Part shown: one piece after another, positions 1 to 6,571 of the stretch
How the letters are laid out: every line of letters begins with the position of its first letter
Position numbering within the stretch: the first letter of the stretch is position 1
Assembly: GCA_910579325.1 (NCBI GenBank)
Contig: CAJTTU010000001.1
Location: 18,396-82,395 of the forward strand
Direction of reading: 5' to 3'
Origin: an uncultured Lachnospiraceae bacterium
Lineage (GTDB): Bacteria; Bacillota; Clostridia; Lachnospirales; Lachnospiraceae
Length of the DNA stretch: 64,000 bases
Notes under the pieces: generated by a model
Seen by the model: the letters and a program-made list of their open reading frames with translations, nothing else
Told to the model about the DNA's origin: nothing
Database searches by the model: none
Position numbers and translations under genes: made by a program

Positions 1-405
1 TGTAATCTGCATGATTTTGAAGATAAAAAGAAAGAGGACTTTTCTTTTAAAAGAGAGGATACCATATATATCGGAGAGATCAAAGGAATCAGCAGCAATA
101 TAAAATCAGCAAACATTACACAGCTGGAATTACATTACAGAGGGTTTTTAGATGAACATGAGGATATTGATGAAAACAGTATCCGGCAGCTGCTTGTCAT
201 AGCGCACCAAAGAGGGGCAGCGCTGGATAAACGTGATCCGGTGGACAGAAAGCAAATTGAACTGGCGGAAAGGAATGGAAGTTTGATCATAGAGACTTAT
301 ACGCTGCTTAAAATGTTTGAAAAATACCAGGGTCAGGAGCTGACAAGGGGGCAATGTTTTGAATTACTGGACAGGAAGGGATTGCTACATATGGATGATG
401 CATAG
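1..405 (+). CDS. Nuclease-like protein, C-terminal part (5' cut by window)
   Basis: Frame 1 is open from the first base to the TAG at 403-405, giving 134 residues of a longer protein. The segment YIGEIKGISSNIK, followed by NITQLELH and later LLVIAHQRG and LIIETYTLLKMFE, matches the layout of a restriction-endonuclease-like (PD-(D/E)XK) fold. In that reading the ExK of GEIKG is the catalytic pair, followed by a helix, a hydrophobic strand ending in a polar tip, and a last strand with 'ET..LL'. Proteins with this C-terminus often carry an ATPase or other N-terminal domain in defence or repair systems, but none can be seen here. It could equally be a phage recombination nuclease. The fold is inferred from the motif pattern only. 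Confidence 0.6.
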   Translation, partial: CNLHDFEDKKKEDFSFKREDTIYIGEIKGISSNIKSANITQLELHYRGFLDEHEDIDENSIRQLLVIAHQRGAALDKRDPVDRKQIELAERNGSLIIETYTLLKMFEKYQGQELTRGQCFELLDRKGLLHMDDA

Positions 406-432
406 AAATTTTATTATATCCTTTAAAAGAAA

Positions 433-466
433 GGCTGCCAATAGATGATATTTGGCAGTCTTTTTT
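433..466 (+). terminator. Rho-independent terminator after the nuclease-like gene
   Basis: A 9-bp stem (433-441 with 452-460, one G-U pair) with a 10-base loop is followed by six T residues. It lies 28 bases after the stop codon at 405. Confidence 0.75.
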
Positions 467-550
467 ATAGAAAATAGTGGCAGGAGAGGAGAACATTCGA
501 TTATGGAAAATCAAAAAGGAAAATTCTTTAAACAAAAAATCAAAAAGGGC

Positions 551-594
551 TTGACTTGTTGCATGTAACATGATATATTTGTTACATGCAACAA
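551..594 (+). promoter_or_regulatory. Sigma-A promoter inside a 14-bp inverted repeat operator
   Basis: TTGACT (551-556) and TATATT (574-579) are separated by 17 bases. A perfect 14-bp inverted repeat, TTGTTGCATGTAAC at 556-569 and its complement at 581-594, flanks the -10 box with an 11-base gap. This layout fits a repressor site that blocks the promoter. The RHH protein encoded immediately downstream is a natural candidate for the repressor. Confidence 0.7.
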
Positions 595-598
595 GGAG

Positions 599-781
599 GT
601 GAGAGCAATAGCTGAAAATAGTAGAGCTGATTATTTCAAAGGGCGCAGAGAGAAATTCAAAGCATTTCATGTTGAAGTAGAAAAAGAAAAGATGGAAGCT
701 TTTGAAAAAAAACTAAGTGCAAAACAGCAGAGTAAAAAAGACTGGCTTGATGAAAAAATTAGTGAAGAACTTAAAAAATAA
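599..781 (+). CDS. Small ribbon-helix-helix-like protein 1
   Basis: About 57 to 60 residues, Lys/Glu-rich, with a short polar N-terminal strand (SRADYFKGRREKFKAFHVEV) followed by two predicted helices. This is the size and shape of Arc/CopG-like DNA-binding proteins of phages and plasmids. The only in-frame standard start, GTG at 599, overlaps the ribosome site AAGGAGG (593-599) and is unlikely to be used. ATA at 608 sits 8 bases after the ribosome site and gives a protein beginning 'AENSRAD'. An unusual initiation codon is therefore likely. It is transcribed from the promoter at 551 and probably represses it. No toxin partner is adjacent. Its stop codon abuts a structured RNA element. Confidence 0.6.
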   Translation: MRAIAENSRADYFKGRREKFKAFHVEVEKEKMEAFEKKLSAKQQSKKDWLDEKISEELKK

Positions 782-875
782 GAGCAATCGTCACACTTTG
801 GCGAGTAGACACGATTGCTCAACCGAGGTTTCCCTCTATGAAATATTCTATCATGGATGGGAACTTCTTTCAAGA
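782..875 (+). ncRNA. Structured RNA element, copy A
   Basis: A perfect 10-bp stem (782-791 with 811-820) closes a 19-base loop containing TTTGGCGA. GAGGTTTCCC (825-834) follows, with TTCCC able to pair with GGGAA (859-863) around an inner stem CTATGA/TCATGG (836-841 with 851-856). It ends in TCTTTCAAGA (866-875). The second copy at 1126 has the same parts in the same order. The bases in two of its stems differ but still pair, which is evidence for selection on RNA structure. It begins directly after the stop codon of the preceding gene. I do not recognise the family with certainty. Confidence 0.6.
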
Positions 876-894
876 CTCGCACTTTGAAAAGTGC

Positions 895-924
895 TTGACA
901 TTTAGATGTGATATAAATTATAAT
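895..924 (+). promoter_or_regulatory. Consensus sigma-A promoter for RHH gene 2
   Basis: TTGACA (895-900) and TATAAT (919-924) are both perfect consensus boxes with an 18-base spacer. The expected transcript start, near 931, leaves almost no leader before the ATG at 940. CATTTA (899-904) and TAAATG (937-942) form a possible operator pair around the start site. Confidence 0.75.
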
Positions 925-939
925 AAAGGTGTGATGTAA

Positions 940-1128
940 ATGGAGGAGGTGAAAATAATTAGTCCAGTAGGTAGACCGAAAGTGGATGACCCCAAAACGA
1001 AACGATTTAGTGTATGTCTCGATAGCGAAACAGAGGAAAAGTTAAAAGTTTACTGCAAAGAATGTAGCATCACAAAGGGAGAAGCGATAAGGCGAGGGAT
1101 ACATCTGCTTTTGCAACAAAAAAAGTAG
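940..1128 (+). CDS. Small ribbon-helix-helix protein 2 (CopG-like)
   Basis: 62 residues. After 'GRPKVDDPKTKR' comes the typical RHH strand FSVCLDSETEEKLKVYC, then a second helix, SITKGEAIRRGIHLLLQQ. This pattern is common in phage and plasmid transcription or copy-control repressors. The ATG at 940 would be almost leaderless given the promoter at 895-924. The ribosome site AGGAGG (944-949) points instead to ATT at 958 (8-base spacing) or ATA at 955, giving a protein beginning near 'ISPVGRPK'. The same anomaly is seen in the previous gene. It is followed at once by structured RNA copy B. It is likely a DNA-binding repressor with an unknown target. Confidence 0.7.
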   Translation: MEEVKIISPVGRPKVDDPKTKRFSVCLDSETEEKLKVYCKECSITKGEAIRRGIHLLLQQKK

Positions 1129-1224
1129 CGGTTTGACAGTTTGGCGACATCAACCGCTACCATTCACATCAGAGGTTTCCCACTGACAAATCTATTATAT
1201 CAGTTTAGGGAATCTCTTTCAAGA
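1126..1224 (+). ncRNA. Structured RNA element, copy B
   Basis: The stem TAGCGG...CCGCTA (1126-1136 with 1150-1159, one bulge) closes a loop containing TTTGGCGA. Then GAGGTTTCCC (1172-1181), an inner stem ACTGA/TCAGT (1182-1186 with 1200-1204), GGGAA (1208-1212) and TCTTTCAAGA (1215-1224). Conserved blocks and spacing match copy A at 782-875, while the stem bases change in pairs. The element overlaps the TAG stop of RHH gene 2 and ends 28 bases before the ORF6N gene. A further stem, CTCTTTC/GAAAGAG (1214-1220 with 1234-1240), could cover that gene's ribosome site. Confidence 0.6.
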
Positions 1225-1252
1225 ACAAATTTCGAAAGAGAGGAATTTTGCT

Positions 1253-1807
1253 ATGCAGGTACCACCAATATTGAATGTACATGGAATTAGAGTTTTGACA
1301 ACACGTCAACTTGCATGTATGTATGACACGAAACCAGAAATCATTAATAACAATTTCATCAGAAATAAAACAAAATATGTATTAGAAAAGCATTATATAT
1401 CTGTTTCGGGTGAGGAAATGAGGCAACTAAAAACCTCCCATCAATTTGATGGGGAGTTAAAACGAGTTTCCAGAGCATATTTTTGGACAGAAAAAGGAGC
1501 CCTGCTCCACGCAAAATCCCTGAATACGGACAAGGCATGGGAGGTCTACGCTTATCTGGTGGATTTCTATTTCAGAGCCAAAGGGAAGGGACAAAAGATT
1601 ACACCATCTGCCAGCGTGGAAAAGCCAGCAAAGCTGGCGGAAAAAGAACCATTTGACATAGCGCCGCTTTTCAGGGAATTGATTACATATCTGCCGCTGG
1701 ATGCGTTAGACGCAATGGAAAAGAGCTTTCGGCAGGGGACTGGCAAAGCATCGAGGCTGGCAGGCATGTCTATATTAGCGGAGAAAATGAAAAGACAAAT
1801 GATATAA
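1253..1807 (+). CDS. ORF6N domain phage protein
   Basis: 184 residues. The N-terminal 110 match the ORF6N/KilA-N-like DNA-binding module: 'VLTTRQLACMYDTKPEIINNNFIRNKTKY' reads as 'ltt.qlA..yg...i..nf.rN..rF', followed by 'HYISVSGEEM' and a 'WTEKGALLHAKSL' segment. Such domains occur in antirepressors and related phage regulators. The C-terminal half is charged and unassigned. A ribosome site, AGAGAGG, lies about 9 bases before the ATG. The gene, with the two RHH genes and two RNA elements upstream, is more AT-rich than the structural genes after it, suggesting a separately acquired accessory cassette. Its target is unknown. Confidence 0.75.
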   Translation: MQVPPILNVHGIRVLTTRQLACMYDTKPEIINNNFIRNKTKYVLEKHYISVSGEEMRQLKTSHQFDGELKRVSRAYFWTEKGALLHAKSLNTDKAWEVYAYLVDFYFRAKGKGQKITPSASVEKPAKLAEKEPFDIAPLFRELITYLPLDALDAMEKSFRQGTGKASRLAGMSILAEKMKRQMI

Positions 1808-1950
1808 AGCAGGTGGGGATAAAAAAGTACATTGTTTTACACACTCATCTTATGATATAACTATACTGCGGTATTCGATAAGGAGCCTACTTAATCCTTC
1901 TCGTACTCGGGTTAACGGAAACAGAAAAATCTCCAAAAAAACATTTTTGC

Positions 1951-1982
1951 GAAACGTCCTGTAGGAATACGGGGCGTTTTTG
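1951..1982 (+). terminator. Terminator before the late gene block
   Basis: An 8-bp stem (1952-1959 with 1972-1979, one G-U pair) runs into five T residues. Confidence 0.65.
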
Positions 1983-1988
1983 TGTTGG

Positions 1989-2018
1989 GCCGTCAGGGCA
2001 ATTAACCTGGCGGCTTTT
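1989..2018 (+). terminator. Second hairpin terminator just upstream of the HNH gene
   Basis: A 9-bp stem, GCCGTCAGG with CCTGGCGGC (1989-1997 with 2006-2014), is followed by TTTT. Two terminators in a row separate the accessory cassette from the packaging genes, so the late genes probably rely on antitermination or on readthrough. Confidence 0.6.
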
Positions 2019-2045
2019 CTAATTTATTACCCAGGAGATAAATGT

Positions 2046-2354
2046 ATGTTCGATTACGGCAAATCCAAATGGAAAAAGAAACGCCTGCACATCCTGCGCC
2101 TGGACGGATACAAGGACAGGATAGCGGCCATGTATGGCCGGACAGAGGAGGCAACGATCGTGCATCATATCTATCCGGCAGATGCATACCCGGAGTATGC
2201 CATGTGTGACTGGAACCTGATCAGTGTCAGCATGCGTACCCACAACATGCTTGAGAACAGGAAAACAGGGGAGCTGACAGAGATGGGGCGCAGGCTCATG
2301 GAGCGCACTGTGCCCGGCGTGGACTGGAGGAGAAACCATGGAAGAAATCATTAA
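2046..2354 (+). CDS. HNH endonuclease
   Basis: 102 residues from the ATG at 2046, chosen because AGGAG (2033-2037) is 8 bases upstream. The HNH signature is present: 'VHHIYP' gives the first two histidines, 'WNLISVS' the central Asn, and 'THNMLENR' the last His. Small HNH proteins next to terminase in HK97-type phages are known to assist DNA cleavage during packaging. The gene overlaps the next one by 17 bases, in keeping with a packed late operon. Confidence 0.85.
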   Translation: MFDYGKSKWKKKRLHILRLDGYKDRIAAMYGRTEEATIVHHIYPADAYPEYAMCDWNLISVSMRTHNMLENRKTGELTEMGRRLMERTVPGVDWRRNHGRNH

Positions 2355-2601
2355 ACAGTTAAAAGAGCTGAAAAAGGCGGTGGCAGCAGGCAGTGTGTCT
2401 GACATGCACCTGGATATATTAAACGGCCTGATCGCCGTCTGTGAAAAGAAAAAGGATGTGCTTGACGCGATGGCGGAGCCGGATATGCTGCCGCTGGAAG
2501 GAGAAATTGCGCCGGCGCAAACGGTAAATATTGCGGTCGAGAGCGTGGTAATCAATATTGGCAGCAGGGAAAGCGAAGATATCCCCCCTGCCCATGGATA
2601 A
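2338..2601 (+). CDS. Hypothetical phage protein
   Basis: 87 residues. The N-terminal half is a predicted amphipathic helix rich in Lys and Leu ('EEIIKQLKELKKAVAAGS'), followed by a second helix and an acidic C-terminus. I do not recognise a family. The start lies inside the end of the HNH gene, preceded by GGAGGAG. Its position between HNH and terminase suggests a packaging-related or filler gene, but nothing in the sequence defines a role. Confidence 0.6.
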   Translation: MEEIIKQLKELKKAVAAGSVSDMHLDILNGLIAVCEKKKDVLDAMAEPDMLPLEGEIAPAQTVNIAVESVVINIGSRESEDIPPAHG

Positions 2602-2679
2602 ATTTTACCCGGGATCATCTAATGGGAGGGGTAACCCTTTCCAACTCCGGCGAAAAAAGAGAAAAAGGGGGATGGGGGT

Positions 2680-3057
2680 ATGGACGAGGCACAAAAACGG
2701 AAGGCAAAGATCACCAGGATTTACAATGCAACAGTCAAAAATATGCAGAAGCTGGGCACATTCCGGGAGGAGTTTGAGACCCCTGTCAGGCGGTATTCCG
2801 AGCTCAGGGTACAGTATGACATCCTTACGGATAAATGGTATGAAAGCGGCTGTGAAATTACGGAGGAATACACAAATAAATCCGGGGCCACGAACCAGAG
2901 GAAAACCACGCTGTACCTTGCCCTGGAAACGATGCGCAGGGAGCTGATGGACATGGAGAATATTTTCGGGCTGACCCCCAGGGGACTGAAAACGATTAAA
3001 ACGAAGGGGCTGGAAAAAGCGAAGGAGAGCGCTTTGGACAGGCTGCTGGATGGATAA
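2680..3057 (+). CDS. terS: Terminase small subunit (P27 family)
   Basis: 125 residues with the mixed helical pattern of P27-type small terminases. It has an N-terminal Lys/Arg-rich helix, a middle 'RYSELRVQYDILTDKWYESG', and a C-terminal 'TLYLALETMRRELMDMENIFGLTPRGLKTI'. The last motif, a helix followed by 'GLTP..L..I', is typical of the family. The protein selects phage DNA and recruits the large subunit. Its stop overlaps the terL start by 8 bases. A strong G-rich ribosome site precedes the ATG. Confidence 0.85.
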   Translation: MDEAQKRKAKITRIYNATVKNMQKLGTFREEFETPVRRYSELRVQYDILTDKWYESGCEITEEYTNKSGATNQRKTTLYLALETMRRELMDMENIFGLTPRGLKTIKTKGLEKAKESALDRLLDG

Positions 3058-4792
3058 ATATAAAAATTGGGATGAGGTTTTCGCATATGCCCGGGATATC
3101 GTGGACGGAAAAAGAATCGCGAATAAGTACCGCATAAAGGCCTGCAGGCGGTTTCTGGATGATCATAAAAACGGCGGCTACGACTTTGAACCGGCGGATG
3201 CGGAGTTTGTCATCCGGATCATTGAAAAGACCTTCTGCCACCAGCAGGGGGAGGACAGGGAGGGCAGGCCGCTTCGAGGGACGCCTTTTCTGCTGATGTC
3301 CTTCCACAAATTTATCATTTATAACCTGCTGGGGTTTAAAATCAAAGGCACGGGAATCAACCGTTTCCATGAGTGCCTTATTTTTATACCCAGAAAAAAT
3401 GTGAAAACCTCCTTTGCGGGGGCGCTGGCCTATGCCCTGGGGATTCTAAACCGGAAATCCGGCTCCAAAATATATGTCGTGGCGGCTGCGTTAAAGCAGA
3501 CCATGGAGACCTTTGATTTTGTAAAATACAACATCCGGAACATGGGGGAGGAGGATGTGGACGGGGGCCACTTCCATATTATTGACAATAACAACGAGCA
3601 TTCCGTCACGGCGGAGAATCTGGGCGGGGGCATGGTGGAGCTGAATGCCCTGGCCACAAACCCGGATGCCCAGGATTCGTTTAACTGTAATATCGCCATA
3701 ACGGATGAGATTCACGCCTTCCGCAAGCCGAAGCAGTACAATCTGTTTAAAGAAGCCATGAAGGCATACCGCAATAAACTGATGATCGGAATCTCTACGG
3801 CAGGGGATGACCCGAACAGCTTCCTGGCAAACCGGGTAAAATACTGCAAGCGGGTGCTGGACGGACAGGTAAAGGATGAGCAGTATTTTATTTTTATCTG
3901 CGAAGCGGATCCGGTTAAGAAAGAGGATGGGACGGAGTATATAGATTACACCAGCCCTGTTACCCATGAGATGGCAAACCCCGCCTATGGGGAATCCGTC
4001 CAGCCGGAGGAACTGCTGAATGACGCGATGCAGGCCCAGAACGACCCCCAGCAGAGGAAGGATTTTCTGGCGAAATCCTTAAATGTATTTACCAGCGCCA
4101 TGGAGACCTACTTTGATATGGCGGTGGTTAGGGCCAGCGATGAGAAATATAACTGGACACTGGATGATCTGGTAAAGCTTCCGGTCATATGGTACGGCGG
4201 CGCCGACCTGTCAAAAATGCATGACCTTACCGGCGTTGCCCTCCATGGAAGGTATAAAGATGTGGATATCAGTGTTACACATGCCTTTATCCCTGTCACC
4301 ACGGCGTACATAAAAGCCGAGGAAGATGGGATTCCGTTCTTCTGGTGGGCTGATGAAGGATGGCTGACTTTGTGCAACTCTCCCGTAATTGATTATGAAG
4401 AACCGGTGAAATGGTACCTGCAGATGAAAAAGAAGGGATTTAAAATTAAGTGGGTGGGGTATGACAGGAGGTATTCCAGGGAATTTTCCCTGAAAATGAA
4501 AAAGGCCGGGTTTAAGATCAGGGACCAGTCCCAGAGGTATGTGGAGAAAACGGAGGCTTTCCGGGAAATAGAGAAAAAGTACATCGAGCAGAAGTTTTAT
4601 TACTGCCATAACAAAGCGTATGAATACTGCATTGAAAACGTGAAGGCAATCGAGGACAGCGACGATTTTGTCCGGTTTGAGAAGGTGCTGCCGACGCGCA
4701 GGATTGACCTGTTTGACGCGGATGTGATTGCGGTAAAGCAGATGATGATCGACCTGGAAAAAGCCCAGAAAGCAAAGGAATGGCTGGATTAA
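3050..4792 (+). CDS. terL: Terminase large subunit
   Basis: 580 residues, a usual length. The ATPase half shows 'FIPRKNVKTSFAGALA' as the viral Walker A region (K119, T120) and 'NIAITDEIHAF' as Walker B. The nuclease half shows 'GADLSKMHDLTG' (first catalytic Asp region) and ends with 'DLFDADVIAVKQMM' (last acidic residues). The Walker A has Val118 where most relatives have Gly (RKNGKS/T), a noticeable departure. The protein would cut concatemers and drive DNA into the prohead. It overlaps terS by 8 bases, and its end overlaps the portal reading frame. Confidence 0.93.
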   Translation: MDKYKNWDEVFAYARDIVDGKRIANKYRIKACRRFLDDHKNGGYDFEPADAEFVIRIIEKTFCHQQGEDREGRPLRGTPFLLMSFHKFIIYNLLGFKIKGTGINRFHECLIFIPRKNVKTSFAGALAYALGILNRKSGSKIYVVAAALKQTMETFDFVKYNIRNMGEEDVDGGHFHIIDNNNEHSVTAENLGGGMVELNALATNPDAQDSFNCNIAITDEIHAFRKPKQYNLFKEAMKAYRNKLMIGISTAGDDPNSFLANRVKYCKRVLDGQVKDEQYFIFICEADPVKKEDGTEYIDYTSPVTHEMANPAYGESVQPEELLNDAMQAQNDPQQRKDFLAKSLNVFTSAMETYFDMAVVRASDEKYNWTLDDLVKLPVIWYGGADLSKMHDLTGVALHGRYKDVDISVTHAFIPVTTAYIKAEEDGIPFFWWADEGWLTLCNSPVIDYEEPVKWYLQMKKKGFKIKWVGYDRRYSREFSLKMKKAGFKIRDQSQRYVEKTEAFREIEKKYIEQKFYYCHNKAYEYCIENVKAIEDSDDFVRFEKVLPTRRIDLFDADVIAVKQMMIDLEKAQKAKEWLD

Positions 4793-4803
4793 AAGGAGAA
4801 ATT

Positions 4804-6000
4804 GTGGGGAAATCGGAAAAGAAAAAACGTAAAGCAAGGGCAGAGCCGGAGAAAAGATCGGCTTCTTTTTTATGTTCGGTGGATGCGTATGAAACATTAT
4901 GCGGCATAGGATACACAAGGCTTTCACAGAATCCGGAGATTATGGCGGCGGTAAATAAAATCGCCGACCTGATCTCCAGCATGACAATCCATCTGATGGG
5001 CAATACCGATAAAGGAGATATCCGGATCAGGAATGAACTGTCAAAAAAAGTGGATATTTACCCCAATGCGTTTATGACGCGGAAAACCTTCATTTCCACA
5101 ATCGTGCGCAATCTGCTCTTAGAGGGGGATGGGAATGCTTTCGTAATCCCGACATATGAAAATGGGTTTCTATCAGACCTGGTTCCCGCCAGGCCGGGGA
5201 CCGTAAACATGATACCGGATGGATACGGATATGCCGTACAGGTGGGCGGCGTACAGTTTGACCCGGGGGATATCCTGCATTTTGTGATCAATCCGGATCC
5301 CGGCTATCCGTGGAAGGGGACCGGATACCGCGCGACGCTGAAAGAAGTGGCTGACAACTTAAAACAGGCGGCAGTAACAAAAAAAGGGTTTATGGAATCG
5401 AAATGGAAACCCTCCGTGATCGTGAAAGTAGACGGGATGACGGATGAGTTTTCCAGCAAAGAAGGCCGTAAAAAACTACTTGAGATGTACATTGAATCAT
5501 CCACGGCGGGGGAGCCGTGGATGATTCCGGCGGATCAGTTTGATATCAAGGAAGTCCGCCCGCTGTCTTTAAATGATATTGCCCTGACGGATTCTGTGAA
5601 GCTGGATAAAAGGACGGTGGCGTCTGTCCTGGACATCCCGCCCTTTGTTGTCGGGGAGGGGGAATTCCGCGAAACGGAGTGGAACAACTTTGTAAACACC
5701 AGGATCCGGCCCCTGTGCAACGCGATCGAGCAGGAATTAACCAGGAAACTGCTGTTAAGCCCGGACTGGTATTTCCGCTTTAACATCCGCTCCCTGTATG
5801 CGTACGACATAGAGAAATTGAGCCGTGTGGGCAACGATAACTATACACGGGGGATTATGACGGGGAACGAGGTGCGGGACTGGCTGGGGATGGGCCCGAG
5901 GGACGGCCTTGACGAGCTGGTCATCCTGGAAAACTATATTCCCCAGGGGATGATTGGGGACCAGAAAAAACTGAATGGAGGCGGCAGGGATGGAGAGTGA
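4804..6000 (+). CDS. Phage portal protein (HK97 family)
   Basis: About 398 residues. 'NPEIMAAVNKIADLISSM', 'GNAFVIP' and 'FVVGEGEFRETEWNNFVNTRIRPLCNAIEQELTR' are hallmarks of the HK97-type portal that forms the dodecameric DNA gate at one capsid vertex. An upstream ATG at 4780 has a ribosome site directly touching it. GTG at 4804 lies 5 bases after AAAAGGAG (4791-4798), so 4804 is preferred. The first 25 residues are Lys/Arg-rich. The end overlaps the protease gene by 11 bases. Confidence 0.9.
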   Translation: MGKSEKKKRKARAEPEKRSASFLCSVDAYETLCGIGYTRLSQNPEIMAAVNKIADLISSMTIHLMGNTDKGDIRIRNELSKKVDIYPNAFMTRKTFISTIVRNLLLEGDGNAFVIPTYENGFLSDLVPARPGTVNMIPDGYGYAVQVGGVQFDPGDILHFVINPDPGYPWKGTGYRATLKEVADNLKQAAVTKKGFMESKWKPSVIVKVDGMTDEFSSKEGRKKLLEMYIESSTAGEPWMIPADQFDIKEVRPLSLNDIALTDSVKLDKRTVASVLDIPPFVVGEGEFRETEWNNFVNTRIRPLCNAIEQELTRKLLLSPDWYFRFNIRSLYAYDIEKLSRVGNDNYTRGIMTGNEVRDWLGMGPRDGLDELVILENYIPQGMIGDQKKLNGGGRDGE

Positions 6001-6571
6001 CAGGAAAATAAGGCAGATCAGGAGTGTGGCATCCGAGTTTAAAACCAGGGCGGAGGAAACCGGTGATATGTATATCAGCGGTTATTTTTCTGTCTTTAAT
6101 TCAAATTATGAGCTGTGGCCGGGGGCGACGGAGAGTATTTCCGAAACCGCTTTTGACGGCGCGCTGGCGGATGATATCAGATGCCTGATCGACCATGAGA
6201 CAAGGCTTGTGCTGGGGCGGAATAAGGCTGGCACGCTGGAATTAAAGACAGACAGCAGGGGCCTGTGGGGAGAGGTAAAAATCAACCCCAATGACCAGGA
6301 TGCCGTAAACCTGTATGAACGGGTGAAACGCGGGGACGTGGATCAGTGCAGCTTCGGGTTTGATATTCTGGACGAGGAATTTGAGGACCGGGGGGATACG
6401 GTTCATTGGACAGTCCGGAAGGTAAAACTGTATGAGGTGTCCGTGGTGACATTTCCGGCCTATGATGATACATCCGTAACGGCAAGGAAGGCGCAGTATG
6501 AAGAAATGAAAAAGCGGTCCGCAAATTTGTGGAGAAGCAGGATGGTTAAAAAGCTGAAAGGAGAGAAATAG
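5990..6571 (+). CDS. HK97 family prohead protease
   Basis: 194 residues from the ATG at 5990, which follows GGAGGCGGCAGG. The fold signature is present: 'GYFSVFN' near the start, 'CLIDHETRLVLGR' with the catalytic His, 'CSFGFDI' with the catalytic Ser, and 'VSVVTFPAYDDTSV' near the end. The enzyme cleaves the scaffold portion of the capsid precursor and itself during maturation. It lies directly between portal and capsid genes, as in HK97. The following capsid gene starts at the next base after the stop. Confidence 0.92.
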   Translation: MESDRKIRQIRSVASEFKTRAEETGDMYISGYFSVFNSNYELWPGATESISETAFDGALADDIRCLIDHETRLVLGRNKAGTLELKTDSRGLWGEVKINPNDQDAVNLYERVKRGDVDQCSFGFDILDEEFEDRGDTVHWTVRKVKLYEVSVVTFPAYDDTSVTARKAQYEEMKKRSANLWRSRMVKKLKGEK

